Source: DATBJG01 sp963790545 (GTDB taxonomy: Bacteria; Acidobacteriota; Vicinamibacteria; Vicinamibacterales; JAMQPK01). From it: 64,000 bases of DNA. This document shows positions 9,881 to 19,024 of the stretch, piece after piece (the stretch's first letter is position 1; every line of letters starts with the position of its first letter). The notes under the pieces were generated by a model. It was not told the origin of the DNA. It saw only the letters and a program-made list of their open reading frames with translations, and searched no databases. Location: assembly GCA_963790545.1 (NCBI GenBank), contig CAWBPA010000017.1:992001-1056000 (forward strand). The letters run 5' to 3'. The position numbers and the translations under genes are program-made.

Positions 9881-11485
9881 ATGACTACGCCGACTGGCGG
9901 CCCAACTCTTCTTGGTCCCGAAGACGCAGGCCGCGCAACCATGTCAGGCCCCGACTCGCAAGGGCTGCCACGCGATCTGGTTCGGCAGGCCATGCAGCGC
10001 CTTCGCGTGATGGCAATCTTGTACGCCGTCGTCTTTTTTCTGGCCGGATTTTTCCCTGGGCTCATCTCGGAGGCCGGTCGCGCCATCCTGTTCAGCGCCG
10101 TGGTGTATTGGCTGCCGGGCGCCCTCTCGATTTCCGTCGCGCTCTTCGTCGCGGCTGTCGTTGGCAACCACCGCCTGTCGCCTCGGAATGCTGCTGCGAT
10201 CGCCATCGTCTTTGAAATTGCCAGCTGCTACGGTATCGCCGCTGCGGAGCTGCTCCAGCCTCAAAGCCTCGACTTTCGGAACGCCAGCTGGATCGGACTC
10301 TCGTGGGTCGCCGTCTGGACGCTCGTCTTTACCATTGTCGTTCCCTCGTCGCCCCGACGGTCGGTGCTCGCGGCGCTCGCCGCATCCACCAGCGTGCCGG
10401 CAATGGCCGCGGTCTCGTTCGCGGCGTATCCGCCACCGGTGCGGCCCAACACCTTTCAATTTTTCTTCCTCTTCGTCTTTCCGTACCTGCTGGTTGTCGG
10501 GATGGCGTACGTCGGCGCGCGCGTGCTCTTCTCGCTCGGCAACGAGGTCCGAAAGGCCCGAGAACTGGGCAGCTACCGTCTTCTCGAGCGGCTCGGACAG
10601 GGCGGGATGGGAGAGGTCTGGAGCGCTCGTCATCGCCTGCTGGCAAGGCCGGCTGCGATCAAGCTCATTCGTCCGTCCGCCGCGCCGTTGATCATTGGAT
10701 CCGAGGCCGCGAGTCGGTTCGAGCGCGAGGCGCAAGCAATCGCGAGCCTGCGCTCACCGCACACCGTGAATCTCTTCGACTTCGGGATCACCGTCGACGG
10801 GACCTTTTACTACGTGATGGAGCTCCTCGACGGGCTGGATGCCGAGCGGATCGTGACCAAGTTTGGTCCGATGCCGGCGGGGCGCGCGATTCATGTCATC
10901 CGCCAGGTGTGTCATTCGCTCTCCGAAGCTGAATCGATCTCCCTGGTACACCGCGACATTAAGCCGGCCAACATCGTCTTGTGCCGCTATGGCGAAGACT
11001 ACGACTTCGTCAAAGTGTTGGATTTCGGCATCGTCAAAGCGATTCACGAACCAAGCGCTGCCGATGCGGCGCCGACGCTCCCCGCTCTCACCGCTGATCA
11101 CGTCGTGCGCGGGACGCCCGCGTTCATCGCTCCCGAGCAGGCGCTCGGGGGACGGCCGGTGGATCACCGTGCCGACATCTATGGGATCGGCTGCCTCACG
11201 TACTGGCTGCTCACGGGCCAGCTCGTCTTCACCGGTGACACGCCGATGCAGCTCCTGATTCAGCACGCGCAGACGAAGCCGGAGCCGCCGTCCGCACGGA
11301 CGACATTACCGATTCCAAAGGAGCTCGACGCGATCGTGCTGGCGTGCCTGGCCAAGGACCCGTCGGACCGGCCGCAGACCGCGCGCGAACTGTCGCGCCG
11401 ACTCGAGGCCGTGCCTGTCAGCGGCGAGTGGACCCCGGAACTCGCACGGGCATGGTGGGAGACGCATCAGCCCGTGCCATCTTGA
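9881..11485 (+). CDS. Membrane-anchored serine/threonine protein kinase
   Basis: This 534-residue protein has about six membrane helices in the first 220 residues and a complete Hanks-type kinase domain after it. The kinase shows L-G-Q-G-G-M-G-E-V-W (glycine loop), A-I-K-L-I (catalytic Lys), V-H-R-D-I-K-P-A-N (catalytic loop), L-D-F-G (metal-binding Asp) and I-A-P-E-Q. Membrane helices at the N-terminus, with the kinase after them, differ from PknB-type kinases, where one helix follows the kinase and leads to sensory PASTA repeats. The helices may therefore be the sensor. The start at 9881 has no clear SD site; the ATG at 9941 is an alternative. No target or phosphatase gene is adjacent. Confidence 0.92.
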   Translation: MTTPTGGPTLLGPEDAGRATMSGPDSQGLPRDLVRQAMQRLRVMAILYAVVFFLAGFFPGLISEAGRAILFSAVVYWLPGALSISVALFVAAVVGNHRLSPRNAAAIAIVFEIASCYGIAAAELLQPQSLDFRNASWIGLSWVAVWTLVFTIVVPSSPRRSVLAALAASTSVPAMAAVSFAAYPPPVRPNTFQFFFLFVFPYLLVVGMAYVGARVLFSLGNEVRKARELGSYRLLERLGQGGMGEVWSARHRLLARPAAIKLIRPSAAPLIIGSEAASRFEREAQAIASLRSPHTVNLFDFGITVDGTFYYVMELLDGLDAERIVTKFGPMPAGRAIHVIRQVCHSLSEAESISLVHRDIKPANIVLCRYGEDYDFVKVLDFGIVKAIHEPSAADAAPTLPALTADHVVRGTPAFIAPEQALGGRPVDHRADIYGIGCLTYWLLTGQLVFTGDTPMQLLIQHAQTKPEPPSARTTLPIPKELDAIVLACLAKDPSDRPQTARELSRRLEAVPVSGEWTPELARAWWETHQPVPS

Positions 11486-11850
11486 TTCCGCCTAACGGGC
11501 GCATTTGAGTTCCTTGATTCGATTCTGCAAATACTTCACGAAATCAGATCGGTAATCACCACAGGGCAAGACACCCTGTTCCAGATAACCGCGGTGTTGG
11601 CGCAAGATTGAGTCGATAGCTCTGCCTGCCGTTGACGTCTCGTTTCAGATAAGACAATCCGTTCCACTGGCGGCCTCCGTCGGTATTCACGGGGCGCTCA
11701 CTCGAAGGCGAAATCCGCGCGCCGGATCGTTCTCGCTCAAACTCATTTGTATCCAGTGAACTCCTCACCCGGCCTGATGTACGGGTAGCGGGCTGCGCTC
11801 TGCTGAAGCGCGCCCAGGCGCCTGGCGACCGGTTCATCGTTTAGAACACC
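11486..11850. other. Convergent intergenic region with one hairpin
   Basis: No credible gene. ACAGGG (11561-11566) pairs with CCCTGT (11574-11579), a possible weak terminator between the kinase and the arylsulfatase, which converge here. A minus-strand open frame across 11556-11837 shows no family features. Confidence 0.35.
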
Positions 11851-14221
11851 CTACTGCCGCGCCATGGCAACGCGGATGGCAGTTTCCGGGTCAACCAAGT
11901 GGTCGGCGTTCTCCGCGGCCTCGCTGATCGCGAGCTGCACGCCCTTGACTTTGCCATTGAAGGCGTTGCCCTGCGGGCCGTAATCCGGGGAGACCGGAGC
12001 GCCGGTGTCCTCGCCGACATCGCACCCGTCGTCGGCAGAGAAGACGTTCGCCAGGGTCGCCTCGATATTTCCCTCGCCGACTTGTTTGCCGTCCGTGTAA
12101 AGCGTCACCTTGCCGCCCTTGCCGAAGCCGCCGCCGGCGTAGGCGAACTCCATACGCACCTGGTGCTCGCCGGCAGGAATCGGGGTGGTCGCTTCGACCA
12201 TGAAGTGTTTGAAGCCGCCCCAGTTGTAGCAGTACTTGAGCTTGCCGCCTTTGGCGTAGAGGCTCCAGCCGCCGATGTTCGCGCCCTGGGCAATGATGAC
12301 GCCCTCGGCCCCCTTCTCCGGCACCACGATCGCGGCAGTGATGGAGTGCGACTTGTTCTTGACGCTCAGGACGCAGTTCTCCGACAGGTGTCCCATGCCG
12401 CCGAAGAGGACTTGGGTCTTTCCTTCGACGAGCAGCGGTCGGCCGGCGAGGTCCGGGTTGACTCTCTCGAGCAGCCGATCGTCAATGGGCAACGCGTTAT
12501 AGCGCGTCGCTTCGATGAGCCACAGCCGCTGCAAGGCGCGGAGCTTCTCCGGCATCTCTTTGGCGAGGTTCTTCGACTGGCTCCAGTCTTTGTTGGTGTC
12601 GTAGAGTTCCCAAACGTCATCGTCCAGAGCGGGCGGCCTTTCCTTGGACCATGGATACGTGTGCCTCGTCACAGCGGTCCAGCCCTGGTGGTAGATGCCG
12701 CGGTTGCCAAACATCTCGAAGTACTGCGTCTCGTGCCGCTCGGCCGCCTTGGCGTCGTTGAAGGCGTAGAGCATGCTGACGCCTTCGATCGGCGACTGTG
12801 CGATGCCGTTGACCGATAGCGGTTCGGGTATCCCTGCCACTTCGAGGACTGTCGGAGCGATGTCGATGACGTGTGAGAACTGCGAGCGGATCTCGCCCTT
12901 TGCCTTGATGCCCTTCGGCCAGTGGACGATCGTGCCGTTGCGCGTCCCGCCCCAGTGCGACGCGACCTGCTTGGTCCACTGGTAGGGCGTGTTCATCGCA
13001 TGCGCCCAACCGACCGCGTAGTGGTTGTAGGATTCGGGCCCGCCGAGCTTGTCGATCCGGGCCATGAGGAATTCAGGCGTCTCGAGAGCTTGCAGGCCGT
13101 TGAAGTAGCTCATCTCGTTGTAGCAGCCGTTGAGCGACCCTTCGGCGGAGGCGCCGTTGTCACCGGCGATGTAGTAGATGAGCGTGTCGTCGGCGATGCC
13201 CAGGCTCTTCAGTGAGTCGACCAACCGGCCGACATGGTGATCCGTGTACTCCATGAAACCCGCGTACACTTCCATCTCGCGGCGGAGCACCGGCTTGAAC
13301 GGCTCCGGCATGTCGTCCCACGCCGGAATCTCCTTGTGCCGCGCCGTGAGCTGGCAGTCCTGAGGGATCACTCCCAGCTTCTTCTGCCGGGCGAAGGTCT
13401 CCTCGCGCAACTTGTCCCAGCCCTGATCAAACTTGCCCTTGTACTTGTCGGCCCACTCTTTGGGCACATGGTGCGGCGCGTGCGTCGCACCCGGCGCGAA
13501 GTAGATGAAGAACGGCTTATCCGGAGCGAGACTCTTTTGCTGCCCGATCCACCCAATCGCCTTGTCGGTCATGTCCTCGACCAGGTGGTAGCCTTCCTCG
13601 GGCGTCTTTTCCGGCTCGACCGGTGTGGTCCCCTCGTAGAGCGTTGGGTACCACTGGTTGGCCTCGCCGCCGATAAATCCGTAGAAGTACTCGAAGCCGC
13701 CGCCGCCGCTCGGCCAGGCGTCGAACGGTCCCGCCGGGCTCGTCTCCCAGACCGGCACTTCGTGGCACTTTCCAAACTGCGCTGTGGAGTAGCCATTGAG
13801 CTTCAGCGTCCTTGCCAGCGGCGACATCGAGTTGGGCAGTACCGAGGAGTAGCCCGGCGCACCCGTCGCAATCTCGGTGATGCCTCCCATACCCACGGAG
13901 TGGTGGTTGCGGCCCGTCAGCAACGCCTGGCGGGTGGGCGAGCAGAGAGCGGTGGTGTGGAAGCGGTTGAACTTCAGCCCACCAGCCGCCAGCTTTTCTG
14001 CTGTCGGCGTCTGACAGGGCCCGCCAAAGGCGCTGGTCGCGCCGAAGCCGACATCGTCGATCAGGACAATCAGCACGTTGGGGGCGCCCTTGGGTGGGCG
14101 CAATCGCTCGAATCGGAGGGAACTTCGAGGCCGGATCCTTCGCATCGAAGGTAATCAGGCCTTTCTTCCCCGTGTTCGGCATCGGCAAATGAGAACGATG
14201 TTTCTGGTCGTGTGCACTCAT
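11851..14221 (-). pseudogene. Arylsulfatase, one frameshift near the N-terminus
   Basis: This is a formylglycine sulfatase of about 789 residues that cleaves sulfate esters. The metal-binding strand N-V-L-I-V-L-I-D-D-V-G-F-G and the formylglycine motif C-S-P-T-R-Q-A-L-L-T-G-R are both present. A downstream Y-Y-I-A-G-D-N-G-A-S supplies further metal ligands, and a roughly 200-residue C-terminal beta domain ends in V-A-M-A-R-Q. The true start is the ATG at 14221 (AGGAGAT upstream), in another frame from the main body. The frames join near 14091-14100, where removing one base restores I-A-P-P-K-G-A-P-N-V. No signal peptide is visible, so it may be cytoplasmic. The activating formylglycine enzyme is not in the window. 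A fragment of a second copy lies just upstream. Confidence 0.87.
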
Positions 14222-14283
14222 ACCACATCTCCTGATGCATCCAGCTGTGGACTACTTTGACAGGGCGCCTCACTTCATCTGGC

Positions 14284-14622
14284 TTACTGCCGCGCCATCG
14301 CCACGCGGAAGCGTTCTTCCGGCGAGACCATGTGATCGTGATCGTCCTTCTCGAGATCGATCTGAACCCAGTTCACTTCGCCGCTGAACTCGTTGCCGGT
14401 CGGTCCGTAGTCCGGTGACACCGGCGAGCCGGCTTTCTTGCCGACGTCGCAGGTCTCATCCGCCGAGAAGGCCATCGGCACGGTCTTCTCGATGCGGCCC
14501 TGGCCGACCACCTTGCCGTCCACGTAAAGCGTCACGGCGCCGCCCTTGGCGACGCCGCCGCCGTCGTACTTGAACTCCATGCGCACCTGGGTCTTGCCGG
14601 CAGGTTCGAGCGGTTGACATCG
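14284..14622 (-). pseudogene. Arylsulfatase C-terminal fragment
   Basis: About 110 codons match the last part of the neighbouring arylsulfatase: V-R-M-E-F, V-T-L-Y-V-D-G-K, F-S-A-D-E-T-C-D-V-G, P-V-S-P-D-Y-G-P and the end R-V-A-M-A-R-Q. Homology starts at P-A-G-K-T-Q-V-R-M-E-F and a TAG lies in frame a few codons further upstream, so no catalytic domain is present. This is the decayed tail of a tandem sulfatase duplicate, not a working enzyme. The sequence is too diverged to be a recent copy. Confidence 0.82.
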
Positions 14623-14990
14623 TCGCGGCTACTCACACGCTACTCCTGTGAATTCGATCGTTGAGTCTTTCTCAATCAGGGTTTGTTATCACCGTGGAAA
14701 CAGGAACGTCGCCACCAGCCGGAATCGCCACTCGGCACCACCATCCGGACTTGCGATATTCGGACCTCTCATGTCGTCCTCTCCACGAATGAGTCGTCGT
14801 TCCAAGCACACGCTCACCGCGCACGCGTGTGATCGATCGTCTGGTTTGATGATTCCCGGCGGGTCTAAAGACCCGCCGCTACAAGTTGGCCCGTCGCGAT
14901 CAGGGGCGTCAGAGATGATAAAGCATCCCGCTGTTTCAAAGGCTGTCGGCATGCAGTATCCTGTCGCGGACTTGCGGCAAGGAGGGATCC
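14623..14990. other. Intergenic region with one palindromic element
   Basis: No gene is supported. It holds the palindromic element at 14858-14882 (listed separately) and an AAGGAGGGATCC ribosome site for the gene starting at 14991. The upstream edge marks where the sulfatase fragment ends. Confidence 0.35.
14858..14882. repeat. Short palindromic element (TAAA loop, GCTAC flank)
   Basis: GGCGGGTC-TAAA-GACCCGCC forms a perfect eight-base-pair hairpin followed by GCTAC. It matches the layout of the elements at 31026, 33152 and 38430. Confidence 0.7.
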
Positions 14991-16010
14991 ATGACTGCTT
15001 CTAACTTCTTTTCACGTCGCGAGATGCTGCGAATGGCCGGGACGGTTGGCGGCCTCGCTGTGACGGCCAGCATCCGCGACGTCTGGGCCCAACCCGCGAG
15101 GAAGATCGAGTCGATGGCGCCCGAGCTCGACCGTATCATCAGCGCGAACGAGCCGATCCGCGAGCTTGCCACTGGTTATGGCGGCGATATCGGCCCCGCC
15201 GAGGGCCCGCTGTGGTGGGCGGAAGGCCGCTATCTCCTCTTCAACGACATTCACACGGCGAGACGAATGAAATACACGCCAGGCCAGGGCGCGACGGTTG
15301 CCATGGAGAAGACCAACGAAGCCAATGGCATCACCCGCGATCTCCAGGGCCGTCTTGTGTCCGCCGAACATTTGACGAGACGCGTGACGCGCTACGAACC
15401 CGACGGCAGCATCACCGTCATCGCCAACAGCTTCCAGGGTAAGCGTTTGCTGCGGCCGAACGACGTGGTCGTGAAGTCCGACGGCTCCATCTATTTCACA
15501 GACCCGGGCGGTAATGCTGCTCCTGAGCAATGGGATGTGACGATCTCAGGCGTTTATCGCGTTTCGGCGGATCTCGGCTCCATGTCGCTCATCATCGATG
15601 ACATGGTCAGACCCAATGGCCTTGCGTTCTCGCCCGACGAAAAGATTCTCTATGTCGCCGATTCGCGTCGTCGTCACCTGCGCGCCTACGACATGCTGCC
15701 CAACGGCACGATCGGCAAGGAGACCAGTCGCGTGTTCGCCGATTTGGGCGGCACGGAGCCCGGCGTGCCCGACGGGATCAAGGTCGACACCGCAGGCAAT
15801 CTTTACAGCGGTGGCGCGGGCGGTCTTTTCATTCTCGACCCGAAGGGCAAGACGCTGGGGCGAATCGTGCACGGCCAGCCCGCGACCACGAATGTCGCGT
15901 TCGGCGGCGACGATTGGAAGACGCTCTACTTCACCACGCGAAGCACGCTCTTTTCGGTCAATGTGAAGATTCCGGGCGTGCCGGTGCCAGCGAAGAAGAC
16001 GTCCTCGTGA
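14991..16010 (+). CDS. SMP-30/gluconolactonase family protein, Tat-exported
   Basis: This 339-residue protein begins with a twin-arginine signal (S-R-R-E-M-L-R-M-A-G then a hydrophobic stretch, cleavage near V-W-A-Q). The mature part is a six-bladed beta-propeller of the SMP-30/gluconolactonase/LRE-like family. Conserved pieces are E-G-P-L-W-W (metal-binding Glu), the E-A-N-G-I-T-R-D loop, R-P-N-D-V-V-V (metal-binding Asn), F-T-D-P-G, R-P-N-G-L-A-F-S-P-D and V-P-D-G-I-K-V-D (catalytic Asp). It should hydrolyse a lactone in the periplasm with a divalent metal. A strong AGGAGGG site precedes the ATG. It leads a run of exported enzymes on the plus strand. Confidence 0.9.
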   Translation: MTASNFFSRREMLRMAGTVGGLAVTASIRDVWAQPARKIESMAPELDRIISANEPIRELATGYGGDIGPAEGPLWWAEGRYLLFNDIHTARRMKYTPGQGATVAMEKTNEANGITRDLQGRLVSAEHLTRRVTRYEPDGSITVIANSFQGKRLLRPNDVVVKSDGSIYFTDPGGNAAPEQWDVTISGVYRVSADLGSMSLIIDDMVRPNGLAFSPDEKILYVADSRRRHLRAYDMLPNGTIGKETSRVFADLGGTEPGVPDGIKVDTAGNLYSGGAGGLFILDPKGKTLGRIVHGQPATTNVAFGGDDWKTLYFTTRSTLFSVNVKIPGVPVPAKKTSS

Positions 16011-16195
16011 GCCAGCACACTACCCGATTCGTCCATCGAACTGGAGAATAGAACGTCAGGAGACAAGAGATTTCACGTTGATCGTCAGCCAGATCCAGGT
16101 CCGCTTCCACGGCACTATCAGGAAGCCATCGAGCTCAGGGCGTGGTATTCTCCGCACCGCCCCCAACCTTTAGACTTTTTCGAGAGGAGCACCGC

Positions 16196-17092
16196 ATGGA
16201 GCCTAAGAAACTGCCCGGCGAGGCCATCGAAGCCTACAACCTCTTCATTCACGGCCAGATCGACCGTCGTTCGTTCATGGACCGGATCACGAAGATTGCG
16301 GTCTCCGCGACGGCGGCTGCCGCGATGGTCGACCAGCTGATGCCGAACTACGCTGCGGCGCAGCAGATTTCACCGACCGACACGCGGCTCAAAACCGAGT
16401 ACGCCACCGTGCCGTCGCCGAACGGCAACGGCAGCATCAAGGGCTACCTTGTGCGGCCCGCAAGTGCGGGCACGCAACGTCTGCCCTCCATTCTGGTGGT
16501 GCACGAAAACCGCGGCCTCAACCCGCACATCGAGGACATTGCACGGCGACTCGCGGTCGAGAACTTCATGGCGTTCGCGCCAGACGGCCTCACCTCCGTC
16601 GGCGGATATCCAGGTGACGATGTGAAGGGCGGTGAGCTGTTCCAGAAAGTTGACCGCCCAAAGATGGCGGAGGACCTCTACGCCGCGGCCATGTGGCTGA
16701 AGAATCGTCCTGACAGCACCGGACGGCTGGGCGTGACCGGTTTCTGCTTTGGCGGCGGCATTGCGAATTCGCTGGCGGTGCGCATGGGCAGCGATCTGCA
16801 GGCTGCCGTGCCCTTCTACGGCGGTGCGGCGCCCGCAGCGGACGTACCGAAGATCAAGGCCGCCGTGCTCGTGCATCACGGCAGCGAGGACAAGCGGCTG
16901 GTTGACGCGTGGCCAGAATACGAGACCGCATTGAAAGCGGCAGGTGTCACCTACGAGGGCTACATCTATCCAAATGCGGTGCACGGGTTCAACAACGACG
17001 CCACGCCGCAGCGCTACAACAAGGAGGCGGCTGACCTGGCGTGGAAGCGGACGGTCGCCTGGTTCAACAAATACGTCCGGGGGGCGAGCTAA
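16196..17092 (+). CDS. Dienelactone hydrolase family protein, exported
   Basis: This is a 298-residue alpha/beta hydrolase of the dienelactone (carboxymethylenebutenolide) hydrolase family. The nucleophile Cys is in G-F-C-F-G-G-G, the acid Asp lies in the E-D-K-R-L-V-D region, and the His is in V-H-G-F. An N-terminal twin-Arg-like segment (D-R-R-S-F-M-D-R-I) plus an Ala-rich stretch up to Y-A-A-A-Q-Q points to Tat export. GAGGAG precedes the ATG at 16196, so that start is preferred over 16142. Family members open dienelactones in chloroaromatic breakdown, but many act on other esters or lactones. It follows the gluconolactonase-like gene. Confidence 0.9.
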   Translation: MEPKKLPGEAIEAYNLFIHGQIDRRSFMDRITKIAVSATAAAAMVDQLMPNYAAAQQISPTDTRLKTEYATVPSPNGNGSIKGYLVRPASAGTQRLPSILVVHENRGLNPHIEDIARRLAVENFMAFAPDGLTSVGGYPGDDVKGGELFQKVDRPKMAEDLYAAAMWLKNRPDSTGRLGVTGFCFGGGIANSLAVRMGSDLQAAVPFYGGAAPAADVPKIKAAVLVHHGSEDKRLVDAWPEYETALKAAGVTYEGYIYPNAVHGFNNDATPQRYNKEAADLAWKRTVAWFNKYVRGAS

Positions 17093-17189
17093 CCGCGGGC
17101 GTGCGTGCGGACCGGTCGTTCAATTCCAAATCGAGCTGGTTGCAAACTCGCAACCAGCTTGGCTTGGGATGTTCATCGAGGAGGCGGAC

Positions 17190-17585
17190 ATGCGGTTCAT
17201 TGTGAGTCTTGCGGCCGCCTGTGCGGTTGGCTTCGTCCTGTCCGCATCGGCGCACCATTCGCACGGCCAGTACGCGGAGACGTTCACGGACATCGAAGGG
17301 GTCGTCAAGGAATTGCATCTGCTCGCGCCGCATTCCTGGGTCTATCTGGAGGTGAAAGACGCGCGCGGCACACCGCACGTGTGGGCGCTCGAAGCAACGA
17401 ACCGCGCCCAGCTCGAAAAAATGGGCGTCACACGCGAGTACCTCAAGATAGGTGACACCGTGAGAGCCCGATGCCATCCGCTCAGGGACAAGACCAACGG
17501 ATGCCTGCTTGGATTTCTGAAGGCTCGCGACGGATCCGTCAAGGATTGGGATGGTGGGAACGCACCCGCTCCTAAAGACTTCTAG
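17190..17585 (+). CDS. DUF6152 family secreted protein
   Basis: This protein has 131 residues, with a signal peptide ending S-A-S-A-H and a mature part opening H-H-S-H-G-Q-Y. Motifs G-V-V-K-E-L-H-L-L-A-P-H-S-W-V-Y-L-E-V and a Cys pair near the end match the DUF6152 family, common in acidobacteria and proteobacteria and of unknown function (probably a small OB-like beta barrel). GAGGAGG lies five bases before the ATG at 17190, which decides the start. The His-rich N-terminus could bind metal. It sits 13 bases before the next gene, in one transcription unit. Confidence 0.85.
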   Translation: MRFIVSLAAACAVGFVLSASAHHSHGQYAETFTDIEGVVKELHLLAPHSWVYLEVKDARGTPHVWALEATNRAQLEKMGVTREYLKIGDTVRARCHPLRDKTNGCLLGFLKARDGSVKDWDGGNAPAPKDF

Positions 17586-17598
17586 AAGGGACCCCGTC

Positions 17599-18318
17599 AT
17601 GCGCGTCACCGCACTCGTCTTCGCGATGCTGTTGGCGACGATCGGCACCGCTGCGGCTCAGGACTGGGAGGAGTACACGAACCTGCAGGACGGCTTCAGG
17701 CTCAATTTCCCCGGTCCTCCCAAAGTGACCGAGATGACGTGGACGTCTCAATTGAACTACGTACTTCCAGCCCGTGTGTACAGTGCCGGGAAGGGCCGCG
17801 AACGCTACTCCCTTACCGTTGTGGACTACAGCACGATCGAACAGCAGGGCATCGAGCGCGCCAAGACCTGCCCGCCCGGCAACGCGAACTGCCGCGCGAA
17901 TGCCCCTCCCGCGCTCGGTGCCGGGTACGCACACCATGACGAGCGAGGGGCGATCGTGTATGCGACGTTCAAGCTTCTACAGCGCGATGCGAAGCTGAAC
18001 TTCCTCGCCTGGGAATGGCAGGACATGGTGGAAGGGCACCTCGTCCAACTCACCAACGCCGACCAGTCCCGGACGTTCGCCTGGATCGGCATGCACACGC
18101 ACAAGCTCTACATCCTGGAGGGTACCGTGCCGGCCGGCTCCCCGGAGCCTGGTTTGTTTCAGCAGTCGATGGGGTGGGTTGACAAGAACGGGAACGGGAT
18201 TCGTTATCAGACGATCTACTCCAACTCGTATCACGGGATGGGACTGTATCCAGTGCCTCCGGTTGCGGGCGGCGGCCGTGGCGCGGGGGCCGAGCCGCCG
18301 ACCAGTCCCGGCAGGTAG
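17599..18318 (+). CDS. Secreted protein of unknown family, tandem paralog 1
   Basis: This 239-residue protein has a signal peptide ending T-A-A-A-Q. The mature part opens D-W-E-E-Y, then R-L-N-F-P-G-P-P-K-V, L-P-A-R-V-Y, L-T-V-V-D-Y, and near the end T-V-P-A-G-S-P-E-P-G-L-F-Q-Q and R-Y-Q-T. The next gene encodes a clear paralog with the same blocks in the same order. A Gly/Pro-rich tail follows the shared domain only in this copy. The NFPGPP opening resembles periplasmic beta-sheet domains seen in acidobacterial proteins of unknown function. The start at 17599 gives a clean signal peptide. Confidence 0.75.
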   Translation: MRVTALVFAMLLATIGTAAAQDWEEYTNLQDGFRLNFPGPPKVTEMTWTSQLNYVLPARVYSAGKGRERYSLTVVDYSTIEQQGIERAKTCPPGNANCRANAPPALGAGYAHHDERGAIVYATFKLLQRDAKLNFLAWEWQDMVEGHLVQLTNADQSRTFAWIGMHTHKLYILEGTVPAGSPEPGLFQQSMGWVDKNGNGIRYQTIYSNSYHGMGLYPVPPVAGGGRGAGAEPPTSPGR

Positions 18319-18353
18319 AAGAGCGCCGACGGCGTTTCGAGCCTGGAGCCCTT

Positions 18354-19019
18354 ATGAGCCTGCGTTCATACGTGGTGGCCGCCGTGCTGCTGTCGCTGCC
18401 GGCATCTGCGTTCGCTCAGGAATGGACCGAGTTCGTCAGCAAAGACGATCGGTTCACGACGAACTTCCCCGGCCCGCCACAAATCAGCGAAACCACGTAC
18501 AAGTCGCAGTTCGGCGCCGATCTGCCAGCTCGTGTGTACACCGCTGCGCTTGGTAAGAGCCGGTTCTCGATGACGGTCGTCGACTACCGTCCGATCGAGA
18601 AAATTCTGACGGAGAGAGCCAAGGCTTGCCCACCGGGCGCGGAGACCTGTCTCGGCGGCACCAACCCCGGGAGTTCTACCGGGGCCGGATACTGGAAGGT
18701 TGATCTCGCAGGCGCCATCACCTATGCGACGTGGCAATTCATGAAGCGGGATGCCAAGGTGACGGAATTGATCTGGACCAACATCGACCTGGTGGAAGGG
18801 CACATGCTGCACTTGACCAACCCCGACCGGTCCCGCACGTTCATCTCCATCTTCATGCACGAAAACAAGCTCTATCTCGGAGAAGCCACCGTACCCGCTG
18901 GCGATCCGGAGCCTGGACTGTTTCAGCAGGCCCTTGGGTGGATCGACGAGAACGGCAGGAGCATCCGGTATCAGACGCTCTATCACAATGGTTTTCCCAC
19001 GCCGCCCCGCGCGCGCTGA
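18354..19019 (+). CDS. Secreted protein of unknown family, tandem paralog 2
   Basis: This 221-residue protein has a signal peptide ending S-A-F-A-Q and a mature part with the same block order as the gene 36 bases upstream: N-F-P-G-P-P, L-P-A-R-V-Y, V-V-D-Y, E-R-A-K-A-C-P-P-G, V-E-G-H, S-R-T-F, V-P-A-G-D-P-E-P-G-L-F-Q-Q. Identity by eye is around half, so the duplication is old. Both copies keep a Cys pair that could form a disulfide. Function is unknown; the setting among exported hydrolases suggests a periplasmic role. Confidence 0.75.
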   Translation: MSLRSYVVAAVLLSLPASAFAQEWTEFVSKDDRFTTNFPGPPQISETTYKSQFGADLPARVYTAALGKSRFSMTVVDYRPIEKILTERAKACPPGAETCLGGTNPGSSTGAGYWKVDLAGAITYATWQFMKRDAKVTELIWTNIDLVEGHMLHLTNPDRSRTFISIFMHENKLYLGEATVPAGDPEPGLFQQALGWIDENGRSIRYQTLYHNGFPTPPRAR

Positions 19020-19024
19020 AGCTA

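Noticed and set aside
11556..11837. 93-codon minus-strand frame in the convergent gap
   Set aside because: No ribosome site, domain or codon signal.
11899..14154. Long plus-strand frames opposite the arylsulfatase
   Set aside because: Leu/Val/Arg-rich shadows of a well-supported sulfatase.
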